64,000 nucleotides of DNA from Aquatica leii (taxonomy: Eukaryota; Arthropoda; Insecta; Coleoptera; Lampyridae), in contig CM069432.1 in assembly GCA_035610365.1 (NCBI GenBank), positions 5,084,001 through 5,148,000 on the forward strand, read 5' to 3'. The position numbers were made by a program, and so were the translations under genes. How positions within the stretch are numbered: the first letter of the stretch is position 1; every line of letters starts with the position of its first letter. Of this stretch, positions 1 to 11,600 are shown in pieces. The notes beneath the pieces were generated by a model. The model did not search any database, had not been told where the DNA came from, and was given only the letters and a program-made list of their open reading frames with translations.

Positions 1-1364
1 TTTTGCAGAGTGGACATTTTTCCTCTCTGTCGCACTCTTGGATAAGGTGATCTCCTTCGCCGCATCTGAAGCATAGGCTGCCCCTATCAGGCTCCTTGCA
101 GTCCCACGACATATGTCCTGTTTCCCAGCACTTGTGGCATCTCAGTATCTCTTTCTTCTCCCTAACCCTGCATGATGTCCACCCTACTTGTAGGTGACCG
201 TCGGTAGTGATTTTTTCCGCCGTTTCTATATCCATCAGCACTTGGGCAATTTGTTGTCCCCCTTGTGGTTCCGAACATTTTCTTCATCCGTGCTTTCGAT
301 GTCGGGTATCTGGTCCCTATGGCTTCCATCACTTCTCTCTCGTTTGAAATTGAGTCGAGATCTCTTATTTCCATTAGCACTTCCGTGAATAATGTTTTGA
401 CTTCTCTGCTCGTCGTAGCTGCTATTCTCGCCCTGAGCGGTTCCGCCTTTCCAATGCCTTTCTCTACTTTGAGGAGTACGTCACCTTCTCTGGTTTTTCT
501 AATTCCTTGTATTTTGACGTTTATACCTTCTATGTCCGCTTTCCTAATATCCCTCAATGCCTCCTCAGTACTTTGATCAGTACTGCTTCCGATCTTCCTT
601 TTTTCTTGGCCTTTTCCTTTTTTCCTGCAGGTTCTTCTGCTCGTTCGTTCTCTTTTTTGGTTTTTGTTTTTCTTTTCTTTATCGTCTTCCATTTATCGCC
701 TTCGTTCTCTGTCTCCTTAGCAGATTCTATATCCGTAGTGGCCTTATCATTAATCATTACCATCTTTGCCCTTTGTGGTGCTATCCTTTTCATGGTCTCA
801 AAAATCGGACTGCTTGCTGTGTCCATTTTCACCACATCTGAATACCTCATTGGTCGCGTTTTTGCATCTTTATACATGTATTGCTTTGGTACTATCGGAC
901 TAGTGGCTACTTCTGAGTACATTTTTTTTCCAAAAAAGCTGCTATCGGCTCATCAGTATTGCTAGCTTCTTCACTATATGTTATTATTTCCCTAGTCAAG
1001 CTAACTCTTATCTCATTTACATATTTTCCCCATTTATTGTCTATTAATTGCCTGTTGCTTTCCAGATTGTAGAAACCTTTTACTAGTTGTCTCACTTTCT
1101 CTTTTATTGCCAAGTGAACATTCCTATTGTCTTTAATAAAGGCTTCAAGTTGACTTAGTTGATGGCTAATTTCGGAAGCTTGTATTCCTCCCTCAGTTTG
1201 TAGTGATGTTATTTCTGCTAAAAAGTTAGCTGCTCCCCTAGGTGACAAGCACCGTCTCTGATTCTGCATCTGCTTCTTCTGGTCCTCCGCTTCTATATTT
1301 TCTCTTTTTTTATAATTTTTCCTTGTGCTACTGGGGTACTATATGTCTCCTCTCCGCTTGACAT
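1..1364 (-). pseudogene. R1-type LINE, ORF1 (gag-like), decayed
   Basis: Read on the minus strand this is the nucleic-acid-binding ORF1 of a non-LTR retrotransposon. It would start at the ATG at 1364 (MSSGEETYSTPV), but a stop follows within about 25 codons. The next open pieces are 1269-907, 922-554 and 692-162, so stops and frameshifts break the frame several times. The N-terminal part is a helical region and the middle is Lys/Glu-rich. Near 150-1 there is a zinc-knuckle series with spacing typical of R1-clade ORF1: CHKCWETGHMSWDC, then CFRCGEGDHLIQEC, then CPLC. The sequence VGWTSCRVRE just before the first knuckle also fits that clade. ORF2 (endonuclease and RT) would lie to the left, outside the window. 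The clade is an inference from the knuckle context; the gag-like nature is clear. Confidence 0.8.
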
Positions 1365-1509
1365 CTTGCTACTATCTAAATGTGAAGCGGCTGCATGGAA
1401 TTCCTTATCCTTATTCTAGCTTATTAACTTAAACGTTCTAATTTATTTTATTATATTACACAGTACCTATTTATTTTGATTAATTTTTGGTTGTTTCCCT
1501 CTATAGAAA
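1365..1509. other. AT-rich sequence, no gene seen
   Basis: Short AT-rich stretch upstream (minus sense) of the LINE ORF1. It may be the 5' untranslated leader of that element. No coding or structural signal is visible. Confidence 0.4.
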
Positions 1510-1760
1510 AAATCCTTCAGAGTGGTAAATGACATTTACCACTCTGAAGATGCAAGCTGCAATGTCTTGCGAAACGTCAGTTTGTTTGGGTTCACGAACG
1601 ACAATACGGCAAAGGCCAAGTTCTACTTCTTGTTTTGGCTCTCAAGAAGAGACTATGACCAAGCCTAAGTCTGGGTGTTTTACTACGACGCGGTCTAAGC
1701 CGAAAGTCGCTTATGATTTTAAACATAACAACCGCGAAAGCTTAAGATTTTATATCTAAA
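1510..1760 (+). repeat. Dispersed repeat with 17-bp-arm palindrome and hammerhead-like core (copy 1)
   Basis: A near-perfect palindrome lies at 1515-1549: the arm CTTCAGAGTGGTAAATG is followed by one base and then its exact reverse complement. It runs directly into CTGAAGA, a short hairpin (GCAAG pairing with CTTGC around a 9-nt loop) and GAAACGTC. That order, CTGANGA - stem II - GAAA, is the conserved core of hammerhead ribozymes. A diverged second copy lies at 35395-35585 on the minus strand. The 76-codon frame across the repeat (Ser/Thr/Gln-rich) is conserved between the copies only as far as the DNA is, and has no recognisable domain, so I treat it as non-coding. Penelope-like elements and some SINE-like repeats are known to carry hammerhead motifs, and this may be a piece of such an element. 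Confidence 0.55.
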
Positions 1761-2485
1761 ATCTCAATCTTATACCGTTTCTGAGCGAATCACTTATCAG
1801 TGTTTTTGCTACTGTATTTTAACCTTTGATCCTACCACTTTGAAACTACTGGCAAAGTGTCCGTGTCACTTCCCTAAAACCTAATTACCTAATTTTAAGC
1901 AAGTTTTAATTTAAAAAACAAAAGTTTCCATTAAAAAACTAAAAATTAGTCTTATCTATCTAATTTTGAAAACCACGTGTTTTTAAATGTCTTCAGATTT
2001 TTGCGATAAGTGTCAGAAGAAAGCTAAGAAAGTCTTCTATCTCTTAACACTTTCACTTATTTTTTTTAACTCTAGCCCTTTCTTAGTTTCGAGCTTATCT
2101 GTGTTTAACTGATAAGTCTTTGCACCCTTATAACTTTTTAACCCTTTAGTCCTCAGGAAAGTGCAACCCGTCAAATGAATTTGGGCCCTCTAACCAATGG
2201 TATAACTTTCTTATCTGTACTTACCATCTATGACTTACAAATCTATATTTTTTGGTTTCCTCACTCATTTTTTTTGTAGCACTGCACTGGATTGAGCTAG
2301 GCCACTGGAATTTGTTTCTGAATTTAGTTTATTGTTCCCTTAACACTCTCCAATAACTCGCACTTTTATATCGCTGCCAGAAGGCAGTAATTAGAAGTTA
2401 CAATTTCCGCACTTTATAGACACGTCCGTCTCTCACGTTTGGCGCCCCGTCTTAGCCTCTGTAGGTCTATGCTCAGACAGCCCCA
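1761..2485. other. AT-rich stretch without recognised gene
   Basis: About 0.7 kb of AT-rich sequence with short runs of T and A. No coding region, tandem repeat or terminal repeat is apparent. Confidence 0.4.
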
Positions 2486-2492
2486 CGGATTC

Positions 2493-2505
2493 GGGGGGGG
2501 GGGGG
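2493..2505 (+). repeat. G13 homopolymer at LINE 5' edge
   Basis: Run of 13 G, just upstream of the Jockey-type LINE. It stands out in an AT-rich region and may mark the 5' end of the LINE insertion. Length may be uncertain because long homopolymers are error-prone in sequencing. Confidence 0.6.
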
Positions 2506-2579
2506 TGCAATTTCGCTTAAATAAATCGATATCAGAACAAAAACTAAATACCGCTAAAAAATGGTCTAACAGGCATTCC

Positions 2580-3802
2580 ATCCAAGTACACAAGAAAGAA
2601 GTCTCAGACCTCAATTAGATGAAGTACAGCAATCTGGAAATTCTAACTCCGAGGACAATATGATTAACTGCCCCCCAACTTGGCAGAGGGTACCACAAAC
2701 CCGAAATCCTAAAAGTAGCCCATCGCCAGAAGGCATTACAACATCCAACCGTTTTAGTACGCTACTCATAAACCAGAAGGACAAACACGTAGTGACACCT
2801 GTAGAACAGAAACCAAACAAACCTCCACCAATAATGTTGTATGGCATCGATAATGTTCATGAACTCAAAAAGTTAATGGAGACTGTTATTAATACAACTA
2901 GCTTCAGATATATAATAGTCAACAAAAACTTGCTACGATTAATAGTAGATTGTGTTAAAAACTATAAAAAAGTTGTAGATCTGATCAGACAAAAAGGATT
3001 AATAGGACATACTTTCACAAGAAAGGAAACCCGATGCTACAGAATCGTGATCAAAAATCTTCACCACACTACCCCTCAGGAGGCCATTGCAGATAAAAAT
3101 TAAAAAAACAGGCAATATAGTCCGGGCAGAGATAATCAACTCACGGTATGGCCCCAATAAAAAGCCTAAGTCAACCTTTTTTCTTAATCTAGAACCAGGT
3201 CCAAATAATAAAGCAGTTAAAGACATTCAATACATATACAGCCAAAAAGTTAAAATTGAAGACCCAAGGAAAACTGAAAACATTGTTCTATGTCACAGTT
3301 GCCAACAATATGGTCACTGCAAGGACAATTGCATGAGGCCATACAGATGTGTAAAATGTGGGGAAGGTCACAAAACATCAGATTGTTTGAAAAAGGACAG
3401 AAACACTCTTGCAAAATGTGCATTATGCTCATGTGACCACCCCGCTAATTACAAAGGCTGCGAGGCCTATAGACAAATCCTAGCCAAAAAAAGGTCATAT
3501 ATCCAAGAACACAACCAGCAGAGCAAACATCAACTTCTACAGTACTACCATCACAACTTCAACCATCACATCCCAACATCTCAACTAGAACAGTCCAAAA
3601 CAATCCTACGATGACATATGCAAGAGCTACTGCTGGGCATCTACAGGAATCCCTACCAGAAGAAACCAAGAATAACACTCAACAAAGCTCCACACTGGAA
3701 AAATTGCTGATCAAACAAAATGAAAAATTAGATCAACTTTTTCAACAAATAGGTACTTTACTAAATCTATTGACAACAGTCAGTGCCAAATTAAACCTTT
3801 AA
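2580..3802 (+). pseudogene. Jockey-type LINE ORF1 (gag-like zinc-knuckle protein)
   Basis: ORF1 of a Jockey-clade non-LTR retrotransposon; family members bind element RNA. The N-terminal half (to about 3103) has the usual PPPIMLYGI start of the gag-like domain and RIVIKNLHHTTP, matching the conserved (V)RNLHPSTP motif. A frameshift near 3090 moves the frame to 3087-3614. That frame carries KVKIEDPRK and three zinc knuckles: CHSCQQYGHCKDNC, CVKCGEGHKTSDC and CALCSCDHPANYKGC. The end of the protein (3611-3802) is in a third frame. The final TAA (3800-3802) overlaps the ATG of ORF2 (TAATG), which suggests coupled re-initiation in the ancestor. The start codon is unclear; the frame is open upstream of the first ATG at 2660. 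At least two frameshifts make it non-functional. Confidence 0.85.
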
Positions 3803-6214
3803 TGGTTTCCCTTCGAATTGCTGCGTGAAACATTAATGGACTGTCACCCAATATAATTGAACTAAACTCTCTAATTACAGCAAACAAATTGGATATCGTT
3901 TTAATTTCTGAATCACATTGCACACCCAGAAGTTCCTTCCGAATAAAAAGATACAATATATATTTTACCCCACATCCGGATGGAAAAGCGCATGCTGGTT
4001 CAGCATTAATAATCAGGTCAAATTTAAAAGACTTCCTACTGGAAAATTACACCTCACACCACATCCAAGCGACCCCAGTACAGATAGAAGACCGCACTGG
4101 TCCCATCAAAGTGTCTGCAATATACTGCCCTCCCAAGCATGTAATATCTGATAAAATGTTTGAGGACTACTTTCAGACTCTTGGAAACAAATTCATATCA
4201 GGAGGTGACTGGAACGCTAAACATACATTCTGGGGATTCCGTACTACCTTACCGCGAGGTCGTACATTGAAATCCTGCTTAGAAGCAAACCACCTACAAC
4301 CGTTAGCAACAGGGGAACATACTGGTGATCCGATCCCAAGAAACTTCCTGATTTGCTTGATTTATTTGTTACTAAAGGATCAGGACACTTGTACTCGACA
4401 GTAGAGGCCAACCTTGACGGTAGCTCTGATCATACCCCAGTAATAATCACCGTGACTACTACCCCAAATAAACCAAAATCAGCTAGTGTCTCATATTCTT
4501 GGGAAATCAAGAATAAAATCAAAGAGAAACGCCGTCTAAGACGAACATGGCAACAATCAAGACATCCCTATGATAAAAGTGAGTACCACAAAGCTACAAA
4601 AGAACTAACATCAGTCATCAGAACATCTGCAAATCTTTCCCTAAAAAGTAAGCTAGAAAACATGACTCCCTATGGTAAACATGAATACTACCTATGGAAA
4701 GCTACCAAAATATCTAGCAAACCGCAGCAATGTTTCCCCCCTCCTAAGATCATCCATAGCTTGGGCAAGGACTGACACAGAAAACATTTGCTAAGCATCT
4801 GGCCTCAGTATTTAGATCAAACGAAAGTCTTGTTGATGAAAGTGATATCGATCGGATATTAGGTTGGGACATGCAAATGGGCTCACCAAGCACACCTACT
4901 TCTCCTAAACAAATTCTAAGGGAAATCAAGTCGTTAGATGTTAATAAAGCACCCGGCTTCGACTTGATCACCCCTAAAATCTTAAAAGAGCTCCTAAGAA
5001 AAAGCATATCTCACTTGACTTGCCTATTTAATGCAATTATCTAAATATCTTGGCCGAATGCACACACAATGTGAGCGGATGAATGCTCCCCACCTCACGA
5101 AGCGAGTGAAATGTGATTATACAGACAGTGTTTGAATTTGTAGGTTAGGATTGAAAATGTTTATGAATTCTACAGTATTTGAAGATATTATGCACAAAAA
5201 AAAAAGAAAAAAAGCAGATTTTTCAATATAATAAACATCCAATATATGAATCAAAAACACTTAATTTCAGGAGCACTTTTAAACTTTTTTCTTTAAAAGT
5301 TGATTAAACCGCAACACGCGTGTTAGTTTTTACCTAGACGAAGAACTAACGATAGGCAACCTAAAGGCAGCTCTATTGAGCGGGAAATTTGAATCACATT
5401 AAAAATATCTACCCTGGATGAATGCTCCCCGTGGCCCAATGCTCCCCGCTTTCCCTTAGCCTCCCCACACAATAGAAGCAGGGTTTCTACAAGGTACAAT
5501 ACTTGGCCCTATGTTATATAACATATTTATATTTGATCTCCCTATATCAGATGGGACCACTGTTGCTACCTATGCAGACGACATAGCCTATTTGGCAACC
5601 TACAGCATCCCTCAGAAGGCTAATGACAGAATACAGCGTTTGCTAGACGAGACAAATAAATGGCTACAAAAATATCCTTGTATCCCTAAGGAAAGGAGAC
5701 CGCCTACCAATAAAACTAGGTCACAATGTTTTGCCACACTTCAACTGTGTAAACTACTTGGGTTTACATCTAGACAGGAGATTAACTTGGAGAACCCATA
5801 TTAAAAAGAAAAGGGATGAAATTAACCACAAGTTCAAAAACCTGTACTGATTCATTGGCAGAAAATCAGTGGCATCAGTTGATAATACATTGTTCATCTA
5901 CAACTCGATACTGAAACCTATATGGACCTATGGTGTTCAACTGTGGGACACGGCCATCAAAAGTAATAAGACTGCCTGCAACGAGTACAAAACAATATAC
6001 TACGCACTATAGCGAACGCTCCATGGTTCACCAGAAATGATGAAATTCACGAGTACCTGCACATACCGACTGTAGACGCTGAAATAGAAATTTATAAACA
6101 AAAATACACTGATCGTCTCGTACGTCACCCCAACCCATTGGCCACTGACTTGCCGAACCAATCCTATGCAGTGAAAAGACTGAAAAGGAAGTCTGTACTT
6201 GAAGTGGGAAATTG
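3802..6214 (+). pseudogene. Jockey-type LINE ORF2 (APE endonuclease, reverse transcriptase), interrupted
   Basis: ORF2 of the same LINE. The expected Trp of the opening WNINGL motif is a stop here (IAA*NINGL). The APE-type endonuclease follows at 3889-4500, with LISESHCT, VSAIYCPP, GGDWNAKHTFWG and SSDHTPVIIT. A frameshift lies near 4360-4400. The RT start (SLDVNKAPGFDLITPKIL) is near 4930-4980. At about 5044 the coding sequence breaks off into unrelated DNA and resumes at about 5466 with GFLQGTILGPMLYNIF and TYADDIAYLA, so the RT segment holding the first catalytic Asp motif is gone. The C-terminal part has LGLHLDRRLTWRTHI and ends near 6214. The copy is dead and has lost part of RT as well as gaining an insert. 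Confidence 0.85.
5044..5465. mobile_element. Unidentified 0.42 kb insert within LINE RT
   Basis: This stretch replaces part of the RT domain of the Jockey-type LINE. The motif GGATGAATGCTCCCC occurs near both ends (about 5078 and 5415), with further CAATGCTCCCC and CCTCCCC copies just after the second. The middle is AT-rich and includes an A-rich run. I see no clear terminal inverted repeats or target duplication. It could be a non-autonomous element or filler DNA from a deletion-repair event. Confidence 0.4.
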
Positions 6215-6654
6215 AAGCTACACTTTAAAATTTTGAAAAAACCCTCAAATATTTCTTGTACAGTGGTTAATTTATATGAGAGACTTAACAATAGAAATAT
6301 TTTACAACCTTTTTTGAACGCTAAGTTTAATTATTAGAAAGCTTTAGTCATAGGTATCATCGATAAAAAAAGGAGCCTAGTTTTGCTCAAAAAATTTAGC
6401 TAAGTGAAATTCAAGATTAATATACACATGAAGTTAGGTAAAACAGATAAATGTGTTGTAACTGGGTTAACTTACTATTTAAACACTACATCGTTAATAT
6501 AATGCACTACTGAAAACACTATTAAGACTAAGAAAAAATAAGTTCTAATGAATAAAGTCTATGTACATAACAGAACAAAATTGCACAATTATTAACTCGC
6601 AGCCTTTTTTTTTTAAATCTCTTCAGAAGGTTCTACTAAAGTCAGTGAAGGCTT
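6215..6654. other. AT-rich spacer, no gene seen
   Basis: Sequence between the LINE 3' end and the stop of the transposase-like gene on the other strand. No poly(A) tail, tandem repeat or coding region is evident. Confidence 0.4.
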
Positions 6655-8610
6655 CTATGGTTTTTTGTAGTTCTTCATTTGACAATTATAAGTTCGTCCG
6701 GTTGGAGTTATTGGATTAACTTTACTTAGCACACGTGTCACAGGAAGCCAAAGAATATCTTGTCTTCTACGGAAAGAAAAGCTAGGTGATGGACCAGCTG
6801 GGTTTAAAAATGAAATCTTTACTTCTTTATCATGGACAGTTTCAGTTTTGAACTCGGTGGATTCTGAGAAAACTTTTACTTTCATAGGGACAGGAATGAA
6901 TGCTTGTAGTTTCAGACTGCCGTTTATGGCGACAGATTTTTTCAGTTGATTTTCTAAGTGCTTCTCAGTTTCAATGTACTTCTGTTGTGTGACGTAAACG
7001 AAATTAGCCACAAAAATATTGTGTATCGTCTACTCGTACAGGTGGAATGGTGTTTGTATCTGGTCTTCATAGGGCCTTTGCAAGCTGGCCCTGGCGGCTA
7101 ATCTCTTCACAGTTCCTCCAACACCATCATAGGCACTATTCCCATGGGCGGTAGCTGAAAAATGCCACTCGGTGTCAATTTTGAAGTCTTCTGAATGAAA
7201 GCTTAGATTGATGAAGTTTTTCCGGTTCTTATATTGTGCGGCGGACCCATCAGAAAAGTAATATATTTTTGATATATCGTCTCTGAATTTCTCTTTCATG
7301 AATTCAATCGGTTTCTTTTGAAAACAATACACTGCTATAGTATTATGCTCCGGAACCCCAGAAATGATAACAAAGCTTACATGTTTAGTTTTTCCCTCTC
7401 TTTTATAGTAGATCAGAAATGGATGTACTGTTGCTTGTCTATTGTTCCAGTGGTAGCTTTGTGCTTCATCTTGAAGCACGAAACTGTAGTTCTCGGAAAA
7501 GTCACACAAGACAAGATACTCTGAGTTTCCGAGATTTTCTTTGATGAGGAAAGGAACTTTGCTGTTTGGCGATAAAGTCATGTCTGATTAATGCAGCCAA
7601 ATTTTGGATGAACAAGTCAATAAAATCTGCAGTTGATTTTTCTATTGTCTTTAGGTTACATCTATCGACCGATATCCATTGCCGAAACGTTATTTTTTCA
7701 ATGCCTTTTCCTTTAAAATTTTCTTTAACAAATTTTTTAGGTAATCTGTACCTGGACAGGTCGAACATTCCCCAAAATAACACTTTATGGAGGCAGGGTT
7801 ACACAGTGCTTGAGCAATACAATGTTTATATGTATGCAGTTCGCCACTTGTCATTAAGCTAATTTTTGCGTTTTCTAACATGATTTTTAGATTTTGATGG
7901 GTGGTGTAGACCCATACAGAATGGGTAGCGCTAGAATCTGCCAGCACACAGTTTTTTGGACTTAGTTCTGCAAATTTTGAATATCATATTTTTAATGTAG
8001 GATGTTTGTGTTTAAAAGACTTAAATTCCTCCATTAAGTTGCATAAAACTAGTCTTTTTGACAGTATGACTTTATCTCCAGTCTCGGTCTTAACAGAAAC
8101 ACAATCTTTTTTACCAGGTAAAACTCGTCTGATTTCATCACTCTCGTAGAATGATCGCACTGGTGTTACTACTTCTAGTGGCAGGCTTTTGCCAGGTTTT
8201 TGGTTAGGGCCCTCTAAAATACCTTTATCTTTAAGTATCTTCTTCGATTGCCTGGCCATGTAATTTCGAGCATTGAATTCTCGCATTATTTTTCTTATGC
8301 TCTATGAATCAGGCAAACATGTTAATATCATAATTTTTTGTCCCTTGGAGTGCAGTGTGAGAAGTGGTCCTTTAGATTTTTTAAAATCGAATCATCAAAG
8401 GTTTCATGAGTTTGATCAGAGCAAGAGTCTTGTATAGAAGTAAAAACTTTACGCTGCATGGCTGAATTAATTTTGACGATTTTTTTCTGAAGCATAGCTT
8501 TTTGATTTTACTTTTCTTGAATCGAGGGGTGATTCGCCTAGTTCATGAAGAGAAATATTCAGTGTCTCAACAACATCCGACTTAGAGTGGAAATCAGGGT
8601 CATTTTCTTT
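6655..8610 (-). pseudogene. Transposase-like gene of an unnamed animal repeat family, decayed
   Basis: Minus-strand pieces at 8604-8300, 8286-7984, 7947-7690, 7783-7502, 7581-7030 and 7011-6655 read, in order, as parts of one long protein with few breaks. Two neighbouring pieces (7581-7030 and 7011-6655) are separated only by an in-frame TAG; other breaks are frameshifts near 7690, 7520 and 8440. Landmarks in order are ARQSKKILKDKG, VMPGKKD-like VLPGKKDCVSV, a Cys-rich CYFGECSTCPG, ISVDRCNL, LCDFSENYSF, YYFSDGSAAQYKNRKNF, HGNSAYDGVGGTVKRLAARA and a basic C-terminus. From memory, closely similar uncharacterised proteins are numerous in insects and cnidarians. The spaced Asp residues (CDFSENY, SDG, YDGVGG) look like a DDE/RNase H-fold transposase, but I cannot assign a superfamily. 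The satellite array begins exactly at its upstream (5') edge, so the N-terminus is missing. Confidence 0.65.
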
Positions 8611-11600
8611 CTAACTCAAAAAGTATGTTTTTTATTTCGATAATTTTTTTGCAATAGATAAATAGACCTATAATCAACACAATATCGAATAATTGGAGGG
8701 GTGTTTTTTATTTAAAGGAAATTATGTAATTTCAAGGTTCAGCCATAACGTTTAACTGTATCCATTACGCGTCTTCACTAAAATATTTTCCAACTCAAAA
8801 AGTATGTTTTCTAATTCGATAATTTTTTTGCAATAGATAAATAGACCTATAATCAACACAATATCGAATAATTGGAGGGGTGTTTTTTATTTATAGGAAA
8901 TTATTTAATTTCAAGGTTCAGCCATAACGTTTAACTGTATCCATTACACGTCTTCACCTAAAATATTTTCCAACTCAAAAAGTATGTTTTTTAATTCGAT
9001 AATTTTTTTGCAATAGATAAATAGACCTATAATCAACACAATATCGAATAATTGGAGGGGTGTTTTTTATTTAAAGGAAATTATGTAATTTCAAGGTTCA
9101 GCCATAACGTTTAACTGTATCCATTACGCGTCTTCACTAAAATATTTTCCAACTCAAAAAGTATGTTTTCTAATTCGATAATTTTTTTGCAATAGATAAA
9201 TAGACCTATAATCAACACAATATCGAATAATTGGAGGGGTGTTTTTTATTTATAGGAAATTATTTAATTTCAAGGTTCAGCCATAACGTTTAACTGTATC
9301 CATTACACGTCTTCACCTAAAATATTTTCCAACTCAAAAAGTATGTTTTTTAATTCGATAATTTTTTTGCAATAGATAAATAGACCTATAATCAACACAA
9401 TATCGAATAATTGGAGGGGTGTTTTTTATTTATAGGAAATTATTTAATTTCAAGGTTCAGCCATAACGTTTAACTGTATCCATTACACGTCTTCACCTAA
9501 AATATTTTCCAACTCAAAAAGTATGTTTTTTAATTCGATAATTTTTTTGCAATAGATAAATAGACCTATAATCAACACAATATCGAATAATTGGAGGGGT
9601 GTTTTTGATTTAGAGGAAATTATTTAATTTCAAGGTTTAGCCATAACGTTTAACTGTATCCATTACGCGTCTTCACCTAAAATATTTTCTAACTCAAAAA
9701 GTATGTTTTTTATTTCGATAATTTTTTTGCAATAGATAAATAGACCTATAATCAACACAATATCGAATAATTGGCGGGGTGTTTTTTATTTATAGGAAAT
9801 TATTTAATTTCAAGGTTCAGCCATAACGTTTAACTGTATCCATTACACGTCTTCACCTAAAATATTTTCCAACTCAAAAAGTATGTTTTTTAATTCGATA
9901 ATTTTTGCAATAGATAAATAGACCTATAATCAACACAATATCGAATAATTGGAGGGTGTTTTTGATTTAGAGGAAATTATTTAATTTCAAGGTTTAGCCA
10001 TAACGTTTAACTGTATCCATTACGCGTCTTCACCTAAAATATTTTCTAACTCAAAAAGTATGTTTTTTATTTCGATAATTTTTTTGCAATAGATAAATAG
10101 ACCTATAATCAACACAATATCGAATAATTGGAGGGTGTTTTTTATTTATAGGAAATTATTTAATTTCAAGGTTCAGCCATAACGTTTAACTGTATCCATT
10201 ACACGTCTTCACCTAAAATATTTTCCAACTCAAAAAGTATGTTTTTTAATTCGATAATTTTTTTGCAATAGATAAATAGACCTATAATCAACACAATATC
10301 GAATAATTGGAGGGGTGTTTTTTATTTATAGGAAATTATTTAATTTCAAGGTTCAGCCATAACGTTTAACTGTATCCATTACACGTCTTCACCTAAAATA
10401 TTTTCCAACTCAAAAAGTATGTTTTTTAATTCGATAATTTTTTTGCAATAGATAAATAGACCTATAATCAACACAATATCGAATAATTGGAGGGGTGTTT
10501 TTGATTTAGAGGAAATTATTTAATTTCAAGGTTTAGCCATAACGTTTAACTGTATCCATTACGCGTCTTCACCTAAAATATTTTCTAACTCAAAAAGTAT
10601 GTTTTTTATTTCGATAATTTTTTTGCAATAGATAAATAGACCTATAATCAACACAATATCGAATAATTGGAGGGGTGTTTTTTATTTATAGGAAATTATT
10701 TAATTTCAAGGTTCAGCCATAACGTTTAACTGTATCCATTACACGTCTTCACCTAAAATATTTTCCAACTCAAAAGTATGTTTTTAATTCGATAATTTTT
10801 TTGCAATAGATAAATAGACCTATAATCAACACAATATCGAATAATTGGAGGGTGTTTTTTATTTATAGGAAATTATTTAATTTCAAGGTTCAGCCATAAC
10901 GTTTAACTGTATCCATTACACGTCTTCACCTAAAATATTTTCCAACTCAAAAAGTATGTTTTTTAATTCGATAATTTTTTTGCAATAGATAAATAGACCT
11001 ATAATCAACACAATATCGAATAATTGGAGGGGTGTTTTTGATTTAGAGGAAATTATTTAATTTCAAGGTTTAGCCATAACGTTTAACTGTATCCATTACG
11101 CGTCTTCACCTAAAATATTTTCTAACTCAAAAAGTATGTTTTTTATTTCGATAATTTTTTTGCAATAGATAAATAGACCTATAATCAACACAATATCGAA
11201 TAATTGGAGGGGTGTTTTTTATTTAAAGGAAATTATTTAATTTCAAGGTGCAGCCATAACGTTTAACTGTATCCATTACGCGTCTTCACCTAAAATATTT
11301 TCTAACTCAAAAAGTATGTTTTTTATTTCGATAATTTTTTTGCAATAGATAAATAGACCTATAATCAACACAATATCGAATAATTGGCGGGGTGTTTTTT
11401 ATTTAAAGGGAATTATTTAATTTCAAGGTTTAGCCATAACGTTTAACTGCATCCATTACGCGTCTTCACCTAAAATATTTTCTAACTCAAAAAGTATGTT
11501 TTTTATTTCGATAATTTTTTTGCAATAGATAAATAGACCTATAATCAACACAATATCAAATAATTGAAGGGGTGTTTTTGATTTAGAGGAAATTATTTAA

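Noticed and set aside
1529-1759. Ser/Thr/Gln-rich 76-codon frame as a small gene
   Set aside because: It overlaps a dispersed repeat with a hammerhead-like core; its second copy ends in a different tail, and no start or regulatory context supports translation.
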